A stretch of DNA of 64,000 nucleotides, taken from Bacteroidales bacterium (GTDB lineage: Bacteria; Bacteroidota; Bacteroidia; Bacteroidales; P3). Positions 1 through 8,529 of the stretch are shown one piece after another. The notes under the pieces are model-generated. The model saw only the letters and a list, made by a program, of their open reading frames with translations. It searched no databases and was not told the origin of the DNA. The stretch spans positions 1-64,000 of the forward strand of contig JAIRNR010000019.1 of NCBI GenBank assembly GCA_031257915.1, read 5' to 3'. Position numbers and translations under genes: made by a program. Each line of letters begins with the position of its first letter. The first letter of the stretch is position 1.

Positions 1-2140
1 AACGAAATACGTTACTTCCGCTTTTTGCATTTTTTGTTCCGATATTGTAAATACCGAGCATATCTTTGTTGGATTGATTGACATTTTTGGCAGTGTCTTT
101 CCAGCAAGAGATTAACGGATATTCAAAATCTTCAACAAGATTATATCCGATATTAAGCGCAGAACCGCATGTGAAATTCATCAGAGAAAACTCTGCCGTA
201 TCGTTACTGCTGTTTGCATCATCGGCAATGTCCGTCCAGAAGCGGATTTTGTGAGCTCCGACAGCCGACAGGTCGGCTGTGACGGTAAAAGTGTAAATGG
301 AATCTTCTGCGTATGGCAAGTTCCAGCCGGTAACGGTTTCGGTGGCAACAACAATATTATCCACTTCAAGGGTGAGATTTGTGCCTGTTATGTTATTTAA
401 ACCGTTATTTGTAACACGAACTTTTACGGGCGTTGTTGCTGTAGCATCCTCCATAGACAGATACGGATAAACTAATGAGGACGCAACTGCATCAACCGGA
501 TCTATTTCGGAAATTGTTAAATTATCTATATAAGCATAAGACCGTGCACCAGGGTTAAAAAGAATAGCTATATATTTGACGTCCGTATCGATACCCGTTT
601 TAATATACCGTTTCCAACCATTATATGCTCCTTCATTAACAGGATTATCCCAAACAAAACTTGATAAATCATTTGTGGTTGTAGAATAACCCACATACAA
701 TAATCCATCTGTGTAATTTGGATGATTGGTGTAATAGAAACTCAAAACACGCGCTTTTGATGTTTGCGGAAGACCGGGAGTCATAATATACTGCCTGTGG
801 TCACGGGCAGAGGAATAAGAATTTGAACTAAATTCAAGACTGTTACTGCCGTCATTGGACTCCACATAAGATGCAGCATTCGATGCTCTAATTGAGATGG
901 CATTGTTCGTATTCATAGATACCACATTCCAGCAACTGTTAAGGGTGGTTAAGTTTTCAAAACTCTCACGATGCGGATATGCAATGCAGTCGGTTCCTGT
1001 TACACTGCCTGTTACAGTGTCGTCGCTGTTATCGGGGTCGCCGTCAAGAGTAAGCCACGCTTTAATATTGTACGTCTTTACTTCAGGAAAACTAACGTTA
1101 GCAGTAAAGGTGTAGGAAGATACTGTTAATGGAGCAACGTTTAAACCGGTCGCCTTTTCGGTAACAACTGCGCCGTCGTCTATCTGATATGAAAAATCCA
1201 TATCCGTAATTACATTCAGACCGGTATTTTTAAAAGATACAGAGATGTTTTCTACGGCAGTAAGTGTTATCCTGCCTTTCGGATTTACAGAACTTAATAT
1301 CTCTGCCCGTTGCGCCGGAGGATCATAATTTTCCACCACAAGAGAGTCCATATAAATATAAGTAGTGTAAGAAGAACCCACACTGAACCCTATTGCAATA
1401 TACGCCGCCTCAGCAGGAATTTGATCATACGTTCCTAATTGCCATGCGGTACTAATATCCGCGTCAGGAATTTCACCAACCCATATAAGGTCATCCGGAC
1501 TGTTTGCTGTTGTTGAGTAGCCTATTCTTAATCCTTTTGTTACACTTGCATCACTGCGTTTGTGGTAGAACCGTATTCTTTTATATTTACCTGCTTCCGT
1601 AGAAAGTTTGCGCGTAATCAAATATTGATCGGACAAATAACCACTGTTATAAAAGAAACCGAATACATTGCTCCCGCTTTTTGCATTTGCTCCAAGATTG
1701 TAAATGCCCACATTCGCCTCCGGATTAGTACTGTGCAAAACAACATTCCAGCACGGTATTAACGGAGTTTCAAAATCTTCAACAAGATTGCCTGCACTTA
1801 AATCAAACGGACACAGATAATTTATTAAAGACATCTCTACCGTGTCGCTGATTCTGGCTTCTTCGCCGGTAACGTCCACCCAAACGCGAATTTTGTGATT
1901 ACCTCCGGCAGACAGGTCGGCGGCGGCAGTAAAGGTATAAATGGAATCTTCGGTATAGGGCAAATTCCAGTTATTAACATTTTCGGTTGCAATAACAATA
2001 TTGTCCACTTCAAGAGTCAGTTTTATATCTGTTATATTGCCGCTTCTGCCGTTACTGGTAACACGTACCTGTACAGGAACCGCAGTAGAAGCGTCTGCCA
2101 AAACTGATAATGGAGAAACTATTGCGGACGCAATCGCATC
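1..2140. repeat. Intragenic long tandem repeat, period about 1647 bp
   Basis: The shared string ttcaaaatcttcaacaagat occurs at 122 and again at 1769. The flanking 300 bp (about 180-480 against 1830-2130) stay closely similar at DNA level, for example ttccacttcaag-type strings in both. The offset, 1647 bp or 549 codons, equals two domain pairs of the encoded protein. A half-period, more diverged copy is centred near 950. This indicates duplication of a CARDB/jelly-roll/CARDB/jelly-roll block within the gene. Confidence 0.75.
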
Positions 2141-3475
2141 AACACCGAAATAGACAGCTACTGTTTTTATAACAGTATCGTTATAGGGGTTTCTATCGTC
2201 CGTAAGGTTTGACCATACACGAATGGTGTGCGTGCCGGCAACAGGAAAGTTGCCCTTAGTTACAAAAGTGAAATCAGAATTGCCATCCTGTGCCAGATTT
2301 AAATCGCCGGCAGTTTCGGTTGTCATAATGTTACCGTCTATTTCAAGAGTGAAATTTGCAGAAGTTATATTATCCGTGCCGTTATTGGCAAAACTTACCG
2401 TTACGGGAACCTCTCCGGAAGTAATAATTGCGGTATCGGGAGACGTTATTGATTTCACAAGTATATCGTTGTCGGCAACGCCGTAAACAGACAGATTATC
2501 CACACTAATGCCCATGCCATCATTTGACTGTCCCTCAAAATAGAGAACGAGATTTGATACTTTGGCTCCCTCAGGCAGTTCTATTACCGTGCGTTTAAAG
2601 TCGCCTTTTTCGTTCGCAAAAGTGTCGAGCTTTACAGGCTCGCCATCAAATCCCACCTTATAACCTACTATCAGTCTTTCTGATACTCCCTCCTCGTAAT
2701 CTTCAACAAAATGGTCAAATTCCATAATCGCTTTGTGCCCTGCTATTGCCGAAAGGTCAAGCATGGGGGAAGTAACGTAAGATACGTCCGCATAATCTGC
2801 TCTGCCATTAGGCATGTAAAGACTGTTGCCCTGCGTTCTCCATACCAGACTGCCCGATACCGTATGATTTTCCCAGTTTGACGGAAGCGCATTGTTGAGG
2901 AGGCCGTCGAAATTTTCCGTGTAGGAATTGTTGAACGTTACAGGTATTGGTGCTATGCCGTGAACCGCTACGTTGTCAACATACGTGGCGTAAGTGCCAG
3001 TGCTTCCGATATTATGAAAAACAAGAATGAAGTTTGATATTTTCGCTTCTGCAGGAAGTTCTATAACCTGATGCACCATGCTGCTTGTCTGACTTTGATA
3101 TTCACCAAGTTTTACCCTCTCACTCCCGGCACTTGTTTGGTAATATACAACAAGTGTGTTTGTTCCGTTTCTATGCAGTTGCTCATAATGGTCAAATTCT
3201 AAAAGTACTTTGTATGAACCCAGTCCCGAAAGGTCGAGAACAGGCGCAGTAATATAGGAATTTCCGCTACCATACGGACAATAAAGCCTGTTGCTGCTCA
3301 TTGCCCATGTTTTACTGTTGCCGGAAACGTTTGCCCAGCCGTTGGGAAGTGAACTTCCGGTAAAACTCTCCATATAAGGGGTTTCGAGCGTTACCGCTGT
3401 CTGTCCCCATACTCCGGCGGGGACTATGCCTGCCATTATTGCAAGCATTACTAATAAACAAGTGAACTTTTTCAT
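1..3475 (-). CDS. Large secreted adhesin-like protein, tandem cleaved-adhesin and CARDB-type domains (C-terminus beyond the left edge)
   Basis: An uninterrupted minus-strand frame starts at the ATG at 3473-3475 and runs off the window, giving more than 1150 residues. Residues 1-25 are a signal peptide (lysines, hydrophobic core, cleavage near VWGQ). Two lectin-like jelly-roll domains of the cleaved-adhesin/MAM type follow (about 26-180 and 180-330; motifs such as ESFTG..LPNGW and ENFDG..LPSNW). Then CARDB-like beta-sandwiches (about 335, 445, 722 and 992; pattern PVxVxxxNNG) alternate with more jelly-roll domains (about 552, 828 and 1102; VEDFE..L..CW). This alternation is typical of large T9SS cargo that binds host or glycan surfaces. 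No sorting domain is visible because the C-terminus lies outside. Function is inferred from architecture only. Confidence 0.8.
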   Translation of the reverse strand, partial: MKKFTCLLVMLAIMAGIVPAGVWGQTAVTLETPYMESFTGSSLPNGWANVSGNSKTWAMSSNRLYCPYGSGNSYITAPVLDLSGLGSYKVLLEFDHYEQLHRNGTNTLVVYYQTSAGSERVKLGEYQSQTSSMVHQVIELPAEAKISNFILVFHNIGSTGTYATYVDNVAVHGIAPIPVTFNNSYTENFDGLLNNALPSNWENHTVSGSLVWRTQGNSLYMPNGRADYADVSYVTSPMLDLSAIAGHKAIMEFDHFVEDYEEGVSERLIVGYKVGFDGEPVKLDTFANEKGDFKRTVIELPEGAKVSNLVLYFEGQSNDGMGISVDNLSVYGVADNDILVKSITSPDTAIITSGEVPVTVSFANNGTDNITSANFTLEIDGNIMTTETAGDLNLAQDGNSDFTFVTKGNFPVAGTHTIRVWSNLTDDRNPYNDTVIKTVAVYFGVDAIASAIVSPLSVLADASTAVPVQVRVTSNGRSGNITDIKLTLEVDNIVIATENVNNWNLPYTEDSIYTFTAAADLSAGGNHKIRVWVDVTGEEARISDTVEMSLINYLCPFDLSAGNLVEDFETPLIPCWNVVLHSTNPEANVGIYNLGANAKSGSNVFGFFYNSGYLSDQYLITRKLSTEAGKYKRIRFYHKRSDASVTKGLRIGYSTTANSPDDLIWVGEIPDADISTAWQLGTYDQIPAEAAYIAIGFSVGSSYTTYIYMDSLVVENYDPPAQRAEILSSVNPKGRITLTAVENISVSFKNTGLNVITDMDFSYQIDDGAVVTEKATGLNVAPLTVSSYTFTANVSFPEVKTYNIKAWLTLDGDPDNSDDTVTGSVTGTDCIAYPHRESFENLTTLNSCWNVVSMNTNNAISIRASNAASYVESNDGSNSLEFSSNSYSSARDHRQYIMTPGLPQTSKARVLSFYYTNHPNYTDGLLYVGYSTTTNDLSSFVWDNPVNEGAYNGWKRYIKTGIDTDVKYIAILFNPGARSYAYIDNLTISEIDPVDAVASSLVYPYLSMEDATATTPVKVRVTNNGLNNITGTNLTLEVDNIVVATETVTGWNLPYAEDSIYTFTVTADLSAVGAHKIRFWTDIADDANSSNDTAEFSLMNFTCGSALNIGYNLVEDFEYPLISCWKDTAKNVNQSNKDMLGIYNIGTKNAKSGSNVFR

Positions 3476-3516
3476 TTTTTTTTATTTTTGAGGTTTGTAT
3501 TTCTTTTTTTGGGGGG

Positions 3517-3615
3517 CGCATTATATTTTACCGACTGTCGCTTACAACAACGAAAACTGCTGCCGGCAAGGTTATTACGGTCGCATTATATTTTACCGAC
3601 TGTTGCTTACAACAA
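3517..3615. repeat. Direct repeat of 34 bp (33 identical) spanning a stop codon
   Basis: The 34-bp strings at 3517-3550 and 3582-3615 differ at one base. On the minus strand each encodes the last residues of the neighbouring sorting domain (VVSNSR-stop, and VVSDSR-stop in the second copy). The offset is 65 bp. It looks like a small tandem duplication of the 3' end of the 586-aa gene. A six-G run lies at 3511-3516. Confidence 0.8.
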
Positions 3616-5353
3616 TCTTTAATGTTTTTATGTCAGAGCCGCTGCGCAGCGTTGCAAAGTATATTCCTTCAGGCAGCAACGCGGGAATATCCCAGACAAA
3701 TTCCTGTTCATCACTCACTGTTTCTCCGTTAAATACAGCGGCAACCTTTTTACCGGTTGCGCCGTAAACGGAAATATCTGCCCTCTTGCCCTGTAAGCCT
3801 TTTACGATAAAGGATGTGCCTCCGAAGACAGGATTGCGGGTAACATTAAAGGATATGTTTGACTGTGATTTTGCTGACGACGTTAATTCTTCGGATACGC
3901 TTATGCCTGAACTGCCGTCGAGGATATTTTGCGCACGAACACGGGCTACAGTGGTGCCGGAGCTCATAATCCACAGTGCTATCCATTGACCATTTGCGTA
4001 CGGAAGCGTTATCAAGTCTGCTCCTGTTTCGTTAAAAGTGGTGTTCCATAACATATTGCCGTCAGTGGAAAGCTTTTGAACATATCCCATGTTTCCACCG
4101 GTGTACTGCAAATAAAAAAAGCACGGATTGCCTGCGCTGTCTAACTGAACAGACTGATATTCTACGCGGCGTTCCAGCATCGGACCTACTGTTACTCCAT
4201 TCGCATCCCACATAAGCTCGCCGTCTAAATTTATTTTCTGACCCACTATGCCCGACCATGTTTGTCCGTTGCTCTGTTCGCTCCAAGTGTAATAAACATA
4301 TTCGTTCTCTTCATCATATATTCCTACAGGAGAAAACTGGCGAATGTTTGGCGCATATCCGAGTTTTGTTCCGGAGGTGCCGCCTGCAAAAGCAAGGTCA
4401 CCGCTACGGTTAACGTAAGAGCAGTAAACGTCTTCAAAATTATCGCCATCGGGATCGGCATACCAGCTTACAAAAACACCACGCTTTACAGGCAGCACTT
4501 TTATATTCAGGTGAGCCGCGCGGGGAGGCGTACCGCCTTTGTCGTAAATCATAATCGGTCCCCATATCAGGTCGCCTTTGGAATTTAATTTCTGAGCATA
4601 AATCGGAGTTACCGCACTTAACGATGTGCCTTGCATATAAACAATTATAAACTGATTGCTGCCGCCATTAACAAGAGTGGCTGAATGACCGCTCGGAGAT
4701 AAATCGTTTACCCAAAGAACATCGCCCGACGAAGATATACGGGCGATTTTTGTTGTCGTTACAGTGGAAGAACCGAATAAGTCTTCCTGCAACCAGGACA
4801 ATATAAGACCGCTGTCTTCGAGCATTATTGCGTTGCATAACGCTATCAGAACATGTCCGTCACGGTCTATCGGAATCCCGTTGCCGCCCCAAAGATGCTC
4901 GCCATCTTTGCTTATCTTATGAACGTTTAAGGTCATCTTCTCCCATTTGTAATAGCCGGCGGGCCATAAACTCTCAAAAGTATCGTAGCGGCAGTCCGGA
5001 ATATTCAGGAAAATATTGTCTTCATCGTCCACAAACAAATACTTGTTGTACATTGTATAACTTTTGTTGGGAGCGTTGGCTACGATTAACGGTTCACTCC
5101 ACGCAGATGTCCCGTCTGCATTGTAGCGCATTAAAATATGTTCCTGCGCGGAAACGGTATCTTCATAAATAATAAGTTGTGACGGACTGTTGTAATATAC
5201 TACAAAACTGCCGTCGGACAGCATGCGCGAATCCCAGTCATATACTGCTTCGGGCGTCTCTATAGACCATTGTACCTGTCCCATAGCGGGAATTACCACT
5301 GCGGTAAGAATACATATAAACAGTAATTTTACGCGGGAATAATTTGTTCTCAT
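3593..5353 (-). CDS. T9SS type A cargo protein with propeller-like repeats
   Basis: 586 residues. The N-terminus is a signal peptide (cleavage near AMGQ). The body has recurring units of the form K(I/L)..DG..(L/M)W (KISKDGEHLW, KLNSKGDLIW, KINLDGELMW, KLSTDGNMLW), spaced as in beta-propeller or delta-60-like repeat proteins. The last ~85 residues form a type A T9SS sorting domain: FIVKGLQG, ISVYGATGKKV, LPEGIYFATL, then a basic end. The protein is therefore predicted to cross the outer membrane by T9SS and be released or anchored at the surface. Its substrate is unknown. It lies downstream of nothing obvious and may be transcribed alone. The stop codon sits within a 34-bp duplication. Confidence 0.85.
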   Translation of the reverse strand: MRTNYSRVKLLFICILTAVVIPAMGQVQWSIETPEAVYDWDSRMLSDGSFVVYYNSPSQLIIYEDTVSAQEHILMRYNADGTSAWSEPLIVANAPNKSYTMYNKYLFVDDEDNIFLNIPDCRYDTFESLWPAGYYKWEKMTLNVHKISKDGEHLWGGNGIPIDRDGHVLIALCNAIMLEDSGLILSWLQEDLFGSSTVTTTKIARISSSGDVLWVNDLSPSGHSATLVNGGSNQFIIVYMQGTSLSAVTPIYAQKLNSKGDLIWGPIMIYDKGGTPPRAAHLNIKVLPVKRGVFVSWYADPDGDNFEDVYCSYVNRSGDLAFAGGTSGTKLGYAPNIRQFSPVGIYDEENEYVYYTWSEQSNGQTWSGIVGQKINLDGELMWDANGVTVGPMLERRVEYQSVQLDSAGNPCFFYLQYTGGNMGYVQKLSTDGNMLWNTTFNETGADLITLPYANGQWIALWIMSSGTTVARVRAQNILDGSSGISVSEELTSSAKSQSNISFNVTRNPVFGGTSFIVKGLQGKRADISVYGATGKKVAAVFNGETVSDEQEFVWDIPALLPEGIYFATLRSGSDIKTLKIVVSNSR

Positions 5354-5842
5354 TTGATTATAATTTTCTTGTGAATTTTAAGATTATACGGAATTGGAAA
5401 TTATTGATACCGTTTAAATATGAATCCGACTGTTGTATAAAAAAATCTTTAAGCACAAGTTTGAATATTGCGCTAAAGGGTGTGTAAGATATTTGAGATA
5501 ATATTTTCCGCGTATTCAGCGTAAGGTAAATATGCGCAAATTGTTGGGAATCAGACTGTGGGGGGGGGGGGGTAAAGAATTTGTTATCAGTGTGTTACGG
5601 GGTTTTAATACACTGCATAGACTACTGTTTACGTTCCGCTTTGGCGTACGTAAAAGTGCCGGTTGAAGACCTGTATTTTGTTTGGTATGTGGGAATGAAA
5701 GTATCACAATAACAATTATTTTAAATCGTGAAATCGCGCTAATTTACGAATTATTTTGGAATTTTGAATTTTTGCGGAGAATTGTCTATCGGAAAAATAC
5801 ATATACAGTATAAATTCGTATAAAAATGCGTAATTTTGAACA
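5354..5842. other. Divergent intergenic region with a 13-G homopolymer
   Basis: This 489-bp gap lies between two divergent secreted-protein genes. It contains no convincing gene. A run of 13 G occupies 5560-5572. A -7 element for the right-hand gene lies at 5831-5838. Nothing else recognisable was found. Confidence 0.6.
5831..5838 (+). promoter_or_regulatory. Putative -7 promoter element, TAATTTTG
   Basis: It matches the Bacteroidota consensus TAnnTTTG. It ends only 4 nt before the ATG at 5843, so the mRNA would be leaderless from that codon, or have a short leader if translation begins at the in-frame ATG at 5861. No TTG was found at the -33 distance. Confidence 0.4.
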
Positions 5843-8464
5843 ATGGGATACTTGCAGTTTATGAGACATTTGTTGTTGGTGCTGATGTTATTGTTTTTGG
5901 CGGAAGTAAACGCCAGCCATCAGAAAGCCGACGAAATAACTTATGTTCATCTTGGCGGCTATACCTATCGTGCCACGCTAATATCCTATACTTTTACAGG
6001 CACCGAAACCGACCGTCCGTATTTGGAAATAAATTGGGGTGACGGCAAGATAGATACCGTTGAGCGTAAGACGCAAACAATACTTGCCGACGCCGAACAG
6101 ACATTTTTAAATATCTACGAAGCCGAGCATACCTATTCCGGTACAGGCTCATATTACATTTCAATGACCGACCCTACGCGCAACGGCGGCGTAATAAATA
6201 TTCCAAACAGTATAGATATTCCAATGTACGTACAGACCTTGCTTGTAATAAGTCCGTTTTTTTCCGGCGGCAATAACAGCGCAGTTTTAACAAATCGCCC
6301 GATAGACAGGGCTTGCGTAGGGCGGATGTTTATACATAACCCCGGTGCATACGACCCGGACGGCGACAGTTTATCCTATAAACTCATTTCCTGCAAAACG
6401 GAGGAAGGGATGGACATACCCGGTTATACATTCCCTGCATCGTCAAACTCCTTCTCCATAGATGAAATAACGGGAGATGTTTTATGGGATGTGCCGGTTA
6501 GTCAGGGCGAATACAATATTGCAATTGTTGTTGAGGAATGGCGATATGGACGCAAAACAGGAGAAATAACCAGAGATATGCAGGTGAGAGTACAGCAGTG
6601 CGACAATACCCCGCCGATACTCAAAGTTCAAAATTACTGTGTTGCGGCAGGTGATACGTTTGCAGTGCCTGTTCAGGCGCACGACCCGGACGGCGACGCA
6701 ATTCGGATTACGGCAACAGGTGAGTTATTCATGTTACCGGAAGATGAGCAGCCGACGCTATTGCCGCTGAACGATACCGCAATACTTTTTTCATGGCGCG
6801 TGCCTTATTCGACACCGCGCAAAGCACCTTATACAGTCTATTGCAAGGCAACCGATTCAGGTATTCCCAATCTTTCCGACCTGAAAGAATTTACAATAAA
6901 TGTTGTTGCTCCCAGCCCTGTTATCGCACCATTGCAGATAACCGACAGCGGCAATCCGCAATTGCATTTCGGCACTATTCCTGTTCCGCACGTATCGGGG
7001 TATAATATTTACCGCTATAGCGGCATGTCTGATCCTGTGCAGGATTCCTGCAACGGCGGACTGCATGGCGAAAATTTCATACTTATTGCCGTAACACAGG
7101 ATACTTTTTATACCGACACATCACGATTGCAAAACGGAATGACATATTGCTACCGCGTAACGGCGTTGTTGAAAGACGGCAGTGAAAGTTTATTTTCAAA
7201 TGAAGAATGTTTTACTGTTAAGCGGAAAGGTGTGCCGATATTTACGCATACGTCAATAGAAAAAACACATCCGTATCAGGGTACTGTAAAAGTACGGTGG
7301 ATAATGTTGCCCGATGATACAGGCAGCGGATATAAAGGACAGCAGTTTGCCTTATATCGTGTAGAAACAGGTGAAGCCGGCGATACAGCCAAACTCATTC
7401 GCCTGTTTCCGTTCGATACAGCCGTAACGTTTTACGATTCGCTTCGCAATACGGAAAAAGATATTCAGCGGTACAATGTCGTTCTCAGCGATACGGCATT
7501 AACACAGGATACAGTCGCGAATGATATGCAGCAGACCGCCGTAAATTCCACTTTGTACCTGCAAGCGTTTTCATACTCCCGCAAGGTCGTCCTTCGCTGG
7601 CAGGACAATCAATTATGGCATAACCGTTATTACCGCGTTTACCGCGCGTCTGCTTCCGAAAATATCTTTATGCAAATTGCACGTACTTCCGATATTCTGT
7701 ATGCCGATACCGCCGTTATAAACGACAGTACTTACATTTATTACATTGAAGGCGAAGGCACATATTTTAACACGCAGATTGAAAGCCCTATGTTGAACAA
7801 AAGTAATGAAACGCAGGCAATGCCGCAGGTGCAACCACCATGTACGCCGAAACTTTTAAGTGTTGAAGGCGATTGCGGCGGGGCTTATAGCGAATTTAAA
7901 AATGTACTTGAATGGACAGTTGATTGCGATTTGGAAAACATAGAAGATATTGTTCAGTACAATATATACTCTGCGCCGGCAGGCGATACGAATTATGTTT
8001 TTACACTGTCGGCAGATGTTGGAATATTGCCCATTGCGGAAACTATTACCGACACGAGTATCCTTTATCCGTTGCGCAATATATGTTACACTGTAACTGC
8101 CGTCAACATCAAAGAGCAGGAGAGCGGGTACAGCAACGCTATATGTATAGACAATCGGGCATGTTTCATATTAAAATTGCCGAACGTATTTACTCCGAAT
8201 CAAGACAAGATAAATGACGTTTTTCGTCCGGATCCGGAAAAACCGCAACCGCAGCTGGAATATTTTATGATACAAATTTTTGACCGCTGGGGAAAACTTG
8301 TCTTTAAAGCAGATAAATTTTCTTTTATGTGGAACGGTTGTTATATGAATGGAAATAACGCCTGTCCTGACGGCGCATATTTTTATGTCGTTGAATTTTC
8401 CGCACCCAGCGAGGGTATCCCTCTAAAACAAACTCAATCGGGTAGTGTTGTTATTTTGCGGTAA
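5843..8464 (+). CDS. Gliding-motility-type (T9SS type B) secreted multidomain protein
   Basis: 873 residues. A hydrophobic signal peptide follows Met-1 or Met-7 (second ATG at 5861, MRHLLLVLMLLFL). Next come PKD/cadherin-like beta-sandwiches with DPDGD motifs near residues 170 and 280, then several fibronectin III-like modules (Y(N)IYR, YCYRVTA, YRVYRAS). The C-terminal ~95 residues form a gliding-motility-associated domain: LPNVFTPNQDKINDVF, IFDRWGKLVF, then W.G and DGAYFYVV. That domain is a type B T9SS signal, which attaches cargo without the usual type A cleavage pattern. Proteins of this type are surface or matrix adhesins; the ligand is not predictable. Confidence 0.88.
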   Translation: MGYLQFMRHLLLVLMLLFLAEVNASHQKADEITYVHLGGYTYRATLISYTFTGTETDRPYLEINWGDGKIDTVERKTQTILADAEQTFLNIYEAEHTYSGTGSYYISMTDPTRNGGVINIPNSIDIPMYVQTLLVISPFFSGGNNSAVLTNRPIDRACVGRMFIHNPGAYDPDGDSLSYKLISCKTEEGMDIPGYTFPASSNSFSIDEITGDVLWDVPVSQGEYNIAIVVEEWRYGRKTGEITRDMQVRVQQCDNTPPILKVQNYCVAAGDTFAVPVQAHDPDGDAIRITATGELFMLPEDEQPTLLPLNDTAILFSWRVPYSTPRKAPYTVYCKATDSGIPNLSDLKEFTINVVAPSPVIAPLQITDSGNPQLHFGTIPVPHVSGYNIYRYSGMSDPVQDSCNGGLHGENFILIAVTQDTFYTDTSRLQNGMTYCYRVTALLKDGSESLFSNEECFTVKRKGVPIFTHTSIEKTHPYQGTVKVRWIMLPDDTGSGYKGQQFALYRVETGEAGDTAKLIRLFPFDTAVTFYDSLRNTEKDIQRYNVVLSDTALTQDTVANDMQQTAVNSTLYLQAFSYSRKVVLRWQDNQLWHNRYYRVYRASASENIFMQIARTSDILYADTAVINDSTYIYYIEGEGTYFNTQIESPMLNKSNETQAMPQVQPPCTPKLLSVEGDCGGAYSEFKNVLEWTVDCDLENIEDIVQYNIYSAPAGDTNYVFTLSADVGILPIAETITDTSILYPLRNICYTVTAVNIKEQESGYSNAICIDNRACFILKLPNVFTPNQDKINDVFRPDPEKPQPQLEYFMIQIFDRWGKLVFKADKFSFMWNGCYMNGNNACPDGAYFYVVEFSAPSEGIPLKQTQSGSVVILR

Positions 8465-8487
8465 TGTGCCATACCTGAATATTTTAC

Positions 8488-8495
8488 TATCTTTG
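8488..8495 (+). promoter_or_regulatory. -7 promoter element TATCTTTG upstream of the glycogen gene
   Basis: It matches TAnnTTTG and lies 34 nt before the ATG at 8530. The upstream -33 position is not a clear TTG. Confidence 0.55.
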
Positions 8496-8529
8496 CAGTT
8501 TATAAAAACGTAAAACATAAAAAGAATAT

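Noticed and set aside
5516-5707. 63-codon minus-strand frame spanning the G tract
   Set aside because: Low-complexity product with a Pro run from the C tract, no start context and no homology signal.
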